A stretch of 64,000 nt of DNA from Neorhizobium alkalisoli (GTDB taxonomy: Bacteria > Pseudomonadota > Alphaproteobacteria > Rhizobiales > Rhizobiaceae): assembly GCF_002968635.1 (NCBI RefSeq), contig NZ_PVBN01000002.1, positions 310,001 to 374,000 of the forward strand, given 5' to 3'. How positions within the stretch are numbered: position 1 is the first letter of the stretch; each line of letters starts with the position of its first letter. This document shows positions 27,013-34,890 of this stretch, piece by piece. The notes beneath the pieces were generated by a model that saw nothing but the letters and a program-made list of their open reading frames with translations, was not told the origin of the DNA and made no database searches. The translations under genes were made by a program, and so were the position numbers.

Positions 27013-27486
27013 TTAAGCGCTGGCGGCAATCGCAGCCATCAAGCCGACTTCCTCCGCACGCTTGCGGATGATCGGCGCCAGCGGAATCTCGCTGAAGGGC
27101 ATGGTGCGCAGTTTCAGCTGCGCGTCGCAGACCTTCTTCCCGCCGCTGGAAATCTTCGCTTTCGTAACCGCGTAACCGGAGCCCTCATGCTCCAGAAACG
27201 CCTCGATGTCGAGCACGGCATCCGGCTCGACGAAGGAGCGCATCTTGGCGCCGTCCACCGACATCAGGAACGGCATCGCCGAAAAATCGGTGGCTGCGAG
27301 AACGAGGAAGCCGGAAGCCTGCGCCATGGTCTCGATCAGGAGAACGCCCGGTACCAGCGGCATGCCCGGGAAATGGCCCTCGAAGACGGGGCTCTTCGCC
27401 GGCACGACCGATTGCGCCTTCAACACTTTGGTCCCGAGATCGACCGCCTCGATGCGGTCGATCATCTGGAAATATTCGAGCAACAT
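27013..27486 (-). CDS. fabZXL: 3-hydroxyacyl-ACP dehydratase FabZXL
   Basis: This 157-residue hot-dog-fold dehydratase has the FabZ active-site sequence GHFPGMPLVPGVLLIETMAQ, with the catalytic His and Glu both present. It removes water from 3-hydroxyacyl-AcpXL during the elongation rounds that build the C28 chain. It lies 18 bases after acpXL and 37 bases before fabF2XL. Confidence 0.93.
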   Translation of the reverse strand: MLLEYFQMIDRIEAVDLGTKVLKAQSVVPAKSPVFEGHFPGMPLVPGVLLIETMAQASGFLVLAATDFSAMPFLMSVDGAKMRSFVEPDAVLDIEAFLEHEGSGYAVTKAKISSGGKKVCDAQLKLRTMPFSEIPLAPIIRKRAEEVGLMAAIAASA

Positions 27487-27504
27487 AAGATTGCCGGCGG
27501 CCTA

Positions 27505-27789
27505 TCAGGCCTTTGCCGCCCTCAGCTCGTCGATCTTGGCGCAGAGGTTCTTGAGGACGAAGTATTCTTCCGTCGAAACCTTGCCCTCGTTGACTTCCTG
27601 GGTCCACTGTTCCAGCGGAATCTTGATGCCGAATTCCTTGTCGATCGCGAAGACGATATCCAGAAAGTCGAGGCTATCGATGCCCAGGTCATCGATCGTG
27701 TGGCTTTCCGGCGTGATCGTTTCGCGATCGATTTCGCTGGTCTCAGCGATGATGTCGGCAACTTTGTCGAATGTAGCAGTCACGCCCAT
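27505..27789 (-). CDS. acpXL: Acyl carrier protein AcpXL
   Basis: This 94-residue acyl carrier protein has the phosphopantetheine attachment serine in [11 protein letters not shown]. It is slightly longer than housekeeping AcpP and carries the extra C-terminal helix ([19 protein letters not shown]) seen in AcpXL. It holds the growing very long chain and donates 27-hydroxyoctacosanoate to LpxXL. It is the first gene of the six-gene minus-strand operon ending at 22340; the promoter should lie in 27790-27890. Confidence 0.95.
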
Positions 27790-27890
27790 GTCCTCTGAAG
27801 AATATCAAAATCAAGGTCCCACATAGGGAAATCGATACCAAATGCCAATGGCTTCGTTTTCCATGCACGAATTTGCATGGGAACTGTTGC

Positions 27891-28865
27891 CTAAACAGCA
27901 ATTGCCGGGCGGCCCTCGACCAGCGCGGCGCGGATGACCTCGAGCACCGCGTCGGACTGGACAAAAGTACAGACCGACTGGCTCGGATGGCCGTCCCATG
28001 GCGTTCCGATGAACTTGCGGCCGCTATCCGGCGCCTGGATCGTCGCACCGTCGGCGATGCCGCCCGATACGACCCGGACAGGGCCGGTGCGAAGGGTGAA
28101 GAGGTCCGGCCGGACCAGATAGACGCAAGCCGTGCTGTCGTGCACCGCCATCCCGGCCAACCCTGCACGGCTCCGATAGAAGTCGATGTAATATTGCGAG
28201 AGATCGGAAAGAAGCTGCAGCGAGCTCTCCCCCGATTTCACCATATGAGCGAGGTAGTCCGCCGACATGATCGTCTTCATGGTCACGTCGAGCCCGACGA
28301 TGGTGACTTTCCACGGCGCGGTGAAGAGAATGTCGGCCGCTTCCGGATCGCCGTAGATATTCGCTTCCGCTGCCGGGGTAACGTTGCCGCCGACGTCGAA
28401 GGCACCGCCCATGACGATGACTTCCTTGACCAGATGGGCGATCTCCGGATCAGCCCGCAAGGCCAGTGCCAGATTGGTCATGCGTCCGACCGCGATCAGC
28501 GTGATCTCGCCCGGATTGGCGCGCACCGTCTCGATGATAAACTGATGGGCAGGCCTCGAATCGAGCGGCCAGTCGATCAGCTGCGGCACGCCGATATTGC
28601 CGAGGCCGTCGGCGCCATGCACGACGGATGCCGCGCGATCGTCGGTGCGGGACGGATCTATCGTCTTGTCGGCGCCTTTCGAAATCGGCGCGGAAATTCC
28701 CCATTCCCGATGCAGAAACTGCGCATTGCGGGTGGTGAGGTCGAGCGGAACGTTACCGAAAACCGTCGTCACGCCCAAGATATCGATCTCCGGATGCCGG
28801 TGCAGGAAAAGCAGCGCCATCGCGTCGTCGACGCCGGGATCCGTGTCGAAAATGACCTTGTGCAT
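27891..28865 (-). CDS. Inosine-uridine preferring nucleoside hydrolase
   Basis: This 324-residue enzyme has the family calcium-binding N-terminus DTDPGVDDAMAL and the downstream Asp/His-containing segments expected for nucleoside hydrolases. It would split purine or pyrimidine nucleosides into base and ribose. I chose the ATG at 28865 because it gives the standard MHKVIFDTDPG start and follows GGGGATGAAGC; in-frame ATGs at 28874 and 28880 are alternatives. It is a single-gene unit upstream of acpXL on the same strand. Confidence 0.92.
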   Translation of the reverse strand: MHKVIFDTDPGVDDAMALLFLHRHPEIDILGVTTVFGNVPLDLTTRNAQFLHREWGISAPISKGADKTIDPSRTDDRAASVVHGADGLGNIGVPQLIDWPLDSRPAHQFIIETVRANPGEITLIAVGRMTNLALALRADPEIAHLVKEVIVMGGAFDVGGNVTPAAEANIYGDPEAADILFTAPWKVTIVGLDVTMKTIMSADYLAHMVKSGESSLQLLSDLSQYYIDFYRSRAGLAGMAVHDSTACVYLVRPDLFTLRTGPVRVVSGGIADGATIQAPDSGRKFIGTPWDGHPSQSVCTFVQSDAVLEVIRAALVEGRPAIAV

Positions 28866-29042
28866 GTGCTTCATCCCCATGTTCCGCAGCTTTCAAAGCC
28901 GCGCACAATAGCGTCAAACGCTCGAAGAGCAATCCCGCTTGCGGCATGGCTGTTCTCCGGGGAGCCTCCTTGTACCTATCCCCATCCGGTGCGAAAAGCG
29001 CCGCGCCATCCGCATATCCCTCCCCTCGATTGAGTCTACCCT

Positions 29043-29828
29043 TTGAACGAACTCGCTTCGCACCTTGTCCTTTTGCTCTTTCTCGCATCCGTTTTCGCCG
29101 GTTTCGTCGATTCCATCGCTGGCGGTGGTGGGTTGATCACCATCCCGGCCATGCTGATCGCGGGAATCCCGCCCCTGGAATCCTTGGCCACGAACAAGCT
29201 GCAGTCGCAATTCGGCTCAGCCTCGGCGACCATCGCCTACGCACGACGCGGCCACGTCAATCTGAAGCGCCAGATGCCGATGGCGATCATGTCGATGATC
29301 GGCGGTGCCGTGGGCGCGGTTCTGGCCTCGCTGGTGCCCGCGGAATGGCTTGCGGCCGCAATTCCCTTCCTGCTGATCGCGATCGCCATATTCTTCTCCA
29401 TCAAGCCGAACCTCAACGATGTCGACGGTCACCAAAGGGTGACGCCATTCGTCTTCGGCCTCAGCGTGGTTCCGCTCGTCGGACTCTACGACGGCGTCTT
29501 CGGTCCGGGAGCCGGCTCTTTCTACATGCTCGGATTCGTGCTGCTCGCCGGCTTCGGCATGTTGAAGGCGACCGCCCATACGAAACTCATCAATCTCGGC
29601 TCGAACTTCGGTTCGTTCCTGATTTTTGCGGCAACCGGTTCAGTGCTTTGGAAGATCGGCCTGTTGATGGGCGTCGGCCAGTTCCTCGGCGCCCAGGTCG
29701 GCTCGCGGCTCGCGATGAAGAACGGCGCGAAGCTCATCAAGCCGCTGCTGATCGTCTCCTGCCTGTCGCTTGCCATCAAGCTGATCGCCGATCCTGCCCA
29801 TCCGATAAGGGTCTGGCTGGGGTTCTAG
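29043..29828 (+). CDS. TauE/SafE-family membrane protein (UPF0721)
   Basis: This 261-residue membrane protein of the TauE/SafE family has about eight hydrophobic helices and two signature loops (FVDSIAGGGGLITIPAML near residue 20 and VFGPGAGSFYMLGFVLL near residue 155). A transporter of sulfur- or carbon-containing anions is likely. An in-frame stop at 29031 forces the start to the TTG at 29043 or later. It is not closely related to the other TauE protein at 18134. Confidence 0.82.
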   Translation: MNELASHLVLLLFLASVFAGFVDSIAGGGGLITIPAMLIAGIPPLESLATNKLQSQFGSASATIAYARRGHVNLKRQMPMAIMSMIGGAVGAVLASLVPAEWLAAAIPFLLIAIAIFFSIKPNLNDVDGHQRVTPFVFGLSVVPLVGLYDGVFGPGAGSFYMLGFVLLAGFGMLKATAHTKLINLGSNFGSFLIFAATGSVLWKIGLLMGVGQFLGAQVGSRLAMKNGAKLIKPLLIVSCLSLAIKLIADPAHPIRVWLGF

Positions 29829-29847
29829 AAGACCGCTCGGAAATCTC

Positions 29848-30369
29848 TCAGCCCTTCATCCGGAGCGGTAAGCCGGCCGCTACGAAATAGACGTTGTCGG
29901 CCACTGCCGCAATTTTCTGATGCAACCGGCCAGCATGGTCGCGGAACTCCCGCGCCATCTTGTTTTCGGGGACGATGCCGAGGCCGACTTCGTTGGAGAC
30001 GAGAATTAGGGGGGCGGACAGAGATTCGAGCGTACGGATCAGCACCACTCCTTCGGCATCGACGTCACGTTCCTCCATCATCAGATTCGTGACCCAGAGC
30101 GTGAGACAATCAACCAGTATCACCCTGCCCGGCCCATCCATGCTCCGGATTTGCGCCGAGAGTTCAACCGGAACCTCGTGCGTCACCCATTGCTCGCCGC
30201 GGTCCGTGCGGTGCCGCGCGATGCGCTCGCGCATTTCCTCGTCATAGGCGCGCCCCGTTGCGATATAATGCCGCTCGAAACCCGTCTCTCGAGCAAGCGT
30301 TTCGGAAAAGGCCGACTTACCCGAGCGGGCGCCGCCGAGGACGAGGGTCAGTTGACCGGAGGTTTTCAT
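29848..30369 (-). CDS. cobP: Adenosylcobinamide kinase/phosphate guanylyltransferase CobP
   Basis: This 173-residue bifunctional enzyme of late cobalamin synthesis phosphorylates adenosylcobinamide and then adds GMP. The P-loop is GGARSGKS near the N-terminus. The GUANYLATE site His lies in the [13 protein letters not shown] segment, and the VDCLTLW motif is conserved in CobU/CobP. Here it is a single gene rather than head of a large cob operon. Its 5' leader contains a long hairpin (30386-30452). It may support the corrinoid enzymes encoded 8-16 kb away. Confidence 0.93.
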   Translation of the reverse strand: MKTSGQLTLVLGGARSGKSAFSETLARETGFERHYIATGRAYDEEMRERIARHRTDRGEQWVTHEVPVELSAQIRSMDGPGRVILVDCLTLWVTNLMMEERDVDAEGVVLIRTLESLSAPLILVSNEVGLGIVPENKMAREFRDHAGRLHQKIAAVADNVYFVAAGLPLRMKG

Positions 30370-30385
30370 GGGAAGACGTGGCCTG

Positions 30386-30452
30386 ATCCAGAGGGGACCG
30401 GACGATTCGTAGATAAAGGAGGCGTCCGGCCCTGTTGGTGTTTGCTCTGGAT
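30386..30452 (-). promoter_or_regulatory. Structured 5' leader upstream of cobP
   Basis: The sequence just before cobP can form a two-storey hairpin. The outer arms ATCCAGAG (30452-30445 on the minus strand) and CTCTGGAT (30393-30386) form eight pairs. The inner arms GGGCCGGACG and CGTCCGG-T-CCC form ten pairs with one bulged base. The terminal loop is 18 bases and holds CCTCCTTTATC. The stem ends 16 bases before the ATG. No complete cobalamin-riboswitch core is visible on the minus strand, so the function is unknown, but the position is right for translational control. Confidence 0.5.
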
Positions 30453-31090
30453 TTTCATCACCGTCAGATGGTGCCGCCTCCCGGACGATGTGTCAATCTC
30501 TCCGGCATCGCGCCGTGAAAGATCGAATGGAAGGATCGGGGAGACCTGAAGGCGATATGGCACGAGCCGAAAAATCATGGCTCTGAACAACAAGGCGACC
30601 GGTACGCACTACCTGATCCGGCGCCGAAGGCAAGCTGACCGCCTGCCCCACCACGAATAGCGTGACATTCTTACCGGATGGTTAGTGAGAGCACTCAGCG
30701 GCAAAATTTCTCGCTGCAAGTTGAAGAAAGATGCTCGGTCGAGGTACGGAAACCTGCGTGCGGTATCCACATGCCGCAATAGCTGTGCCCTTCCGATGCA
30801 ATCATTTAAAAGTGACCTTCCAGATGAACAGGAAACCGGAAATCGTGTGCTTCCAAGAGGTTGGACGGTTCCCACCGCAACTGATCCGGCGCTTGAAGGT
30901 TGATTTCCTGCGGGGAAGTCGTACCCTCAATTTTTAGGGCGCAGTGATGCGAACTGGACGAGATGGCGGCTGAACCGAGGAAAATACGCTGATCACGCTC
31001 GATCGAAGCCCGAATTCACTCACGTCGCGATCGGCGCATGCGGCCAATGCGCAGGAATCGTGAAATCGCGAACCCGAGACGGAGGTTAAA
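30453..31090. other. Long intergenic region between cobP and the betaine-binding protein gene
   Basis: About 640 bases contain no convincing gene: short open frames here have poor composition and no ribosome sites. On the plus strand, 30462-30556 has pieces like the ends of a cobalamin riboswitch (GTCAGATGGTGCC and GGGGAGACCTG) but not its core. The last part (about 30950-31090) should carry the promoter of the downstream transporter gene. No clear operator is seen. Confidence 0.4.
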
Positions 31091-32086
31091 ATGAAGAGAC
31101 TTCTGGCTTCCACGGGGTTCGCCATCGGTATCTGCGCTCTTGCCGGGACGGCACAAGCTGATTGCGGATCTGTCTCGGTCGCCGAGATGAACTGGGCTTC
31201 GGCGGGTGTTGCCGCCAATGTCGACAAGATCATCCTGGAAGAGGGCTACGGTTGCATCGTAAAGCTCGTCTCCGGCGACACGATGACGACCTTCACCTCG
31301 ATGGACGAGAAGGGAGAGCCCGATGTCGCACCGGAGTTCTGGGTCAACTCCGCCCGTATCCAGCTCAACAAGGCAGCAACGGAAGGCCGTCTGGTCATCG
31401 CGGCGGAGATCCTCTCCGACGGAGCGGTGGAAGGCTGGTGGATTCCGAAATTCGTTGCCGACAAACATCCGACCATCAAGACCGTTCAGCAGGCGCTGGC
31501 TCATCCGGAACTTTTTCCAGCCCCCGGAAACCCCGCCAAGGGAGCAATATTCAACTGCCCGCGAGGCTGGAATTGCCAGGTTTCCACGACCAACCTCTAT
31601 CGGGCCCTCGGTGCCAAAGAGAAGAATTTCGAATTGATCGAAACCGCCACTGCGGCCGAACTCGACAGTTCGATATCAAACGCGTTTGCGAAGAAGACAG
31701 GCTGGCTGGGCTACTACTGGGCTCCAACTCCCATCCTCGGTACATACGAGATGGTAAAACTCTCATTTGACGTGCCGCATGATGTCAACGACTGGAGCGC
31801 CTGTACTTCGGTTGCCAACTGTCCCAATCCGAAGGTCAATTCCTATCCGACGTCGCAGGCCTTCACGGTGGTGACGAAGCGACTGGCAGACCGGGCGCCG
31901 GATGCACTGGATTATATGAAGAAGCGGAAATGGACGAATGCAACGGTGAATACCGTCCTCGCCTGGCAGCATGAGAACCGAGGCACAAACGAAGCCACAG
32001 CCAAGCACTTTCTCGATACAATGCCGGACATCTGGACGAAATGGCTGCCGCCTGCAATCGTGGAAAAGGTCAGGGCGTCGCTCTGA
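31091..32086 (+). CDS. Glycine betaine/proline-betaine-type ABC substrate-binding protein
   Basis: This 331-residue periplasmic receptor has a signal peptide ending near GTAQA. It belongs to the OpuAC/ProX family: the mature N-terminus CGSVSVAEMNWASAGVAANV and the Trp-rich ligand region (EGWWIPKFV, GWLGYYWAP) match quaternary-ammonium binders, where aromatic residues cage the cation. Ligands could be glycine betaine, proline betaine, choline or related compounds. A good GGAGG ribosome site precedes the ATG. The ATPase gene follows after about 210 bases, with no permease gene between. Confidence 0.88.
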   Translation: MKRLLASTGFAIGICALAGTAQADCGSVSVAEMNWASAGVAANVDKIILEEGYGCIVKLVSGDTMTTFTSMDEKGEPDVAPEFWVNSARIQLNKAATEGRLVIAAEILSDGAVEGWWIPKFVADKHPTIKTVQQALAHPELFPAPGNPAKGAIFNCPRGWNCQVSTTNLYRALGAKEKNFELIETATAAELDSSISNAFAKKTGWLGYYWAPTPILGTYEMVKLSFDVPHDVNDWSACTSVANCPNPKVNSYPTSQAFTVVTKRLADRAPDALDYMKKRKWTNATVNTVLAWQHENRGTNEATAKHFLDTMPDIWTKWLPPAIVEKVRASL

Positions 32087-32294
32087 GACCTATACGGAGC
32101 CGTTTCCGGATAAATGGGAAAGAGCGTTTAAGTGCAGAATTTGCCGATGCCTTGCTTGGAACGCCATTCCGGCCAACGAGCCTGAAAAGAATAAAACAAT
32201 AAGGGGAATTCCATGGCGCATAGCCTTACGGCGCCGCATTTTCACAGATCCTGGGCGTCGTGCCGATGGCCGCGGCTGAATACGGAGGTGGTTC
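32087..32294 (+). other. Gap where the transporter permease gene would be expected; 29-codon remnant-like ORF
   Basis: Betaine importers of this type usually have order receptor-permease-ATPase, but only 208 bases separate receptor and ATPase here. Within them, AAGGGGAATTCC places a good ribosome site before an ATG at 32213. That frame runs only 29 codons to a TAG at 32300-32302, overlapping the ATPase start. It looks like the retained start of a deleted permease gene, although its residues do not match a family I can recognise. Confidence 0.45.
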
Positions 32295-33347
32295 GTGGCT
32301 AGTCATGGCATAGAGATCAAGGGGCTCTACAAGATCTTCGGGCCGCGAGGCAAAGACTACGTGGATGCCGTGAAAGCCGGCATGACGAAGACTGAGCTCA
32401 ATGAAAAACATGGCCATGTCCTCGGCCTGAAGGATATCAATATTTCAATGCCGGCCGGCGGTATCACGGTTGTCATGGGACTTTCGGGTTCGGGAAAATC
32501 GACCCTGATCCGCCATATCAATCGCCTGATCGAGCCGACCGACGGCGAGGTCATCTATGACGGCAACGATATCTGTCGGATGAACGAAAAGGACCTGCGG
32601 GACTTCCGCCGCCTCAAGACCGCGATGGTCTTCCAGAAATTCGCGCTGCTGCCGCACCGTACCGTCATCGAAAATACCGTCTACGGCCTCGACATCCAGG
32701 GCATCCCCCGTCCCGAAAGCATGAAGCGCGGCCAGTATTGGATCGAACGGGTCGGCCTTGCGGGCTTTGAGCGGCATTATCCCAATCAGCTTTCCGGCGG
32801 CATGCAACAGCGCGTCGGGCTTGCCCGCGCGCTGACCAACGATGCCGATATCCTGTTGATGGACGAAGCCTATTCGGCGCTCGATCCGCTGATCCGCGTC
32901 GACATGCAGACCGTTCTCCTTACGCTTCAGGCCGAACTGAAGAAGACGGTGGTGTTTATCACCCACGATCTCGACGAGGCGCTGAGGCTCGGCGACAAGA
33001 TCGCGATCCTGCGCGACGGAAAGGTTGTGCAGCAGGGTACCGGCCAGGAGATCGTGTTGTCTCCGGCCGACGACTACATCACCGCCTTCGTCAAGGAGGT
33101 CAATCGTGGCAGGGTTATCCAGGCGACGACGGTCATGCAGCCGCTCGACGGCGCACCGGACGGAATGCAGATCCCCGGCAGTTCAACACTTGAGGCCGCC
33201 GCCAGGCTTATGACCGAAGCCGGCCAGAGCCGCGCGGTGGTTCTGGACGAGAGCGGTACGCCGAGCGGCACGCTCGACCTGCGGACCATCATCACCGCAA
33301 TGGTCAGTCCTGCCAGCCACGAGACGGAAAAGATGGCGGCGGAATAA
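32295..33347 (+). CDS. Quaternary amine (glycine betaine) ABC transporter ATP-binding protein
   Basis: This 350-residue ATPase of the ProV/OpuAA family has Walker A GLSGSGKST, signature LSGGMQQR, Walker B ILLMDEA and H-loop FITHDLDEA. The EAYSALDPLIR segment and the N-terminal extension IEIKGLYKIFGP are typical of betaine transporters. The C-terminal part (from about residue 270) resembles a single, weak CBS-like regulatory region, which in OpuA senses ionic strength. The GTG at 32295 follows ACGGAGGTGG. Its permease partner is not encoded here. Confidence 0.9.
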   Translation: MASHGIEIKGLYKIFGPRGKDYVDAVKAGMTKTELNEKHGHVLGLKDINISMPAGGITVVMGLSGSGKSTLIRHINRLIEPTDGEVIYDGNDICRMNEKDLRDFRRLKTAMVFQKFALLPHRTVIENTVYGLDIQGIPRPESMKRGQYWIERVGLAGFERHYPNQLSGGMQQRVGLARALTNDADILLMDEAYSALDPLIRVDMQTVLLTLQAELKKTVVFITHDLDEALRLGDKIAILRDGKVVQQGTGQEIVLSPADDYITAFVKEVNRGRVIQATTVMQPLDGAPDGMQIPGSSTLEAAARLMTEAGQSRAVVLDESGTPSGTLDLRTIITAMVSPASHETEKMAAE

Positions 33348-33387
33348 AGAGGCTCTGCGTCGCCCACGGACGCGTCCGCGGGCACTT

Positions 33388-33419
33388 GCCATCATATAAA
33401 GCAATCTTTATATGATGGC
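33388..33419. promoter_or_regulatory. Perfect 14-bp-arm palindrome upstream of the homocysteine methyltransferase gene
   Basis: GCCATCATATAAAG (33388-33401) and CTTTATATGATGGC (33406-33419) are exact inverted repeats around CAAT. The inner ATATAAAG-N4-CTTTATAT resembles operators of ArsR-type methionine-cycle regulators (SahR-like) in alphaproteobacteria, which is from memory and not checked. It ends 21 bases before the ATG of the gene at 33441, so binding would block transcription or early elongation. Confidence 0.7.
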
Positions 33420-33440
33420 TTGCGCCGCAGGAGAACCGCC

Positions 33441-34454
33441 ATGACCACCGCCAATGCACTGACAGAGCTTCTTGCCGAAAAAGGTGTGCTTTTGGCAGAT
33501 GGCGCGACAGGTACCAACCTGTTCGCGATGGGTCTCGAGGCCGGCGAAGCGCCGGAGCTGTGGAACGAGGCGGCGCCCGAGAAGATCGAAAAGCTGCATC
33601 AGGATTTTGTCGATGCGGGCGCGGACATCATCCTCACCAATTCCTTTGGCGGCACCCGTCACCGGCTGAAACTGCACAAGGCCGAGGGCCGGGTCCATGA
33701 GCTGAACAAGCTGGCCGCGGAGATCGCCCGCTCCGTTGCCGACAAGGCAGAACGCAAGGTCATCGTCGCCGGCTCTGTCGGTCCGACCGGCGAACTGCTG
33801 ATCCCGCTTGGAGCCCTCTCCTATGACGACGCGGTCGCGGCCTTCGCGGAACAGATCGAAGGGCTGAAGGCCGGCGGCGCCGATGTCGCCTGGATCGAGA
33901 CGATGTCGTCTGCCGATGAAATCCGCGCTGCTGCGGAAGCCGCGGCCAAGGTCGGACTGCCCTACACCTATACCGGCTCTTTCGATACCGCCGGCAAGAC
34001 CATGATGGGTCTCGACCCCAAAGACATCCATGGCGTCGTCAATGAGGTAGGCAGCGCCCCGATTGCGGTCGGTGCCAATTGCGGCGTCGGGGCTTCCGAC
34101 ATCCTGTCGAGCCTTCTCGACATGACGGCCGCGGCGCCGGACGCGATCACCATCGTCAAGGGCAATTGCGGCATTCCGGAATATCGCGGCGCCGAAATTC
34201 ACTATTCCGGCACGCCTCCGCTGATGGCCGAATATGCTCGCCTGGCCCGCGATGCCGGCGCCAGGATCATCGGCGGCTGCTGCGGCACGTCCTGTGAACA
34301 TCTCGCCGCCATGCGCAAGGCGATTGACGAATACACGCCCCGTCCCCGTCCGACGATCGAGGAAATCGTCGACAAGATCGGCCCGCTGCGCAATAAGACC
34401 GCCAGCGAATCGGGCGGCGATTCCGGTCGCGAAAGACGTCGCCGCCGCGGATAG
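33441..34454 (+). CDS. bmt: Betaine-homocysteine S-methyltransferase-type enzyme
   Basis: This 337-residue zinc-dependent homocysteine methyltransferase has the Cys ligands in VGANCGVGA and GGCCGTSCEH, and the N-terminal DGATGTNLFAMG motif. It probably moves a methyl from glycine betaine to homocysteine, giving methionine and dimethylglycine; the adjacent betaine transporter and downstream dimethylglycine enzyme support this. The last 15 or so residues (SGRERRRRRG) are an Arg-rich tail outside the conserved fold. The ATG at 33441 follows GCAGGAG; an in-frame start at 33420 lies within the upstream palindrome edge and is unlikely. Confidence 0.88.
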   Translation: MTTANALTELLAEKGVLLADGATGTNLFAMGLEAGEAPELWNEAAPEKIEKLHQDFVDAGADIILTNSFGGTRHRLKLHKAEGRVHELNKLAAEIARSVADKAERKVIVAGSVGPTGELLIPLGALSYDDAVAAFAEQIEGLKAGGADVAWIETMSSADEIRAAAEAAAKVGLPYTYTGSFDTAGKTMMGLDPKDIHGVVNEVGSAPIAVGANCGVGASDILSSLLDMTAAAPDAITIVKGNCGIPEYRGAEIHYSGTPPLMAEYARLARDAGARIIGGCCGTSCEHLAAMRKAIDEYTPRPRPTIEEIVDKIGPLRNKTASESGGDSGRERRRRRG

Positions 34455-34526
34455 GGCATCGGGCTCCAACCGGGCCGCGGATCGGTCCGTCCGATGCTCA
34501 CAGAAACAGAGCCGAGGAGGACCAAG

Positions 34527-34877
34527 ATGGCGAACATATCCCCGATCGGCAGCAGGGAGACCGTGGCGGAAAGCCTTGCCGCGCTTTTACCCGAAAACCA
34601 GTCCTGGCTGACGCTCCTGATGGAGAACCCGTCGTCGGACGATCTGCTGCTGGACGGCCTGCACTTCTATCTCGACCAGGCGTCCGAGGCGAAGTTCCTG
34701 AACTCGTTGAAGCTGCAGAAGTGCGGTGAATGGATCGGCAGTGCCGCGCCTGCCCGGTTGCAGATCAGACTGGCGGAAGCGGCGAAATCCAGCCAGCACC
34801 CTGCCTATGCCGCGTTCCGGGACGGGCTCACCCGCTCCGGTGGGCTGGAGCGGGCTTATCCGAAGGCGAATATCTGA
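34527..34877 (+). CDS. Small protein of unknown function
   Basis: I do not recognise this 116-residue protein. It starts with ATG at 34527 after a strong AGGAGG site. It has no signal peptide or membrane helix and is mostly predicted helical, with a central amphipathic region (DDLLLDGLHFYLDQASEAKFLNSLKLQ) and a Lys/Ala-rich second half. It lies 72 bases after bmt on the same strand, so it may be co-transcribed with it, and 13 bases from the end of the convergent VWA gene. Confidence 0.65.
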   Translation: MANISPIGSRETVAESLAALLPENQSWLTLLMENPSSDDLLLDGLHFYLDQASEAKFLNSLKLQKCGEWIGSAAPARLQIRLAEAAKSSQHPAYAAFRDGLTRSGGLERAYPKANI

Positions 34878-34890
34878 GCAGCCGCCAAGT

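Noticed and set aside
30685..30937. Short open frames and a 12-base direct repeat (CTGATCCGGCGC at 30613 and 30881)
   Set aside because: The frames have no start signals and odd composition. One short repeat 268 bases apart is not enough for an attachment site or a mobile-element relic.
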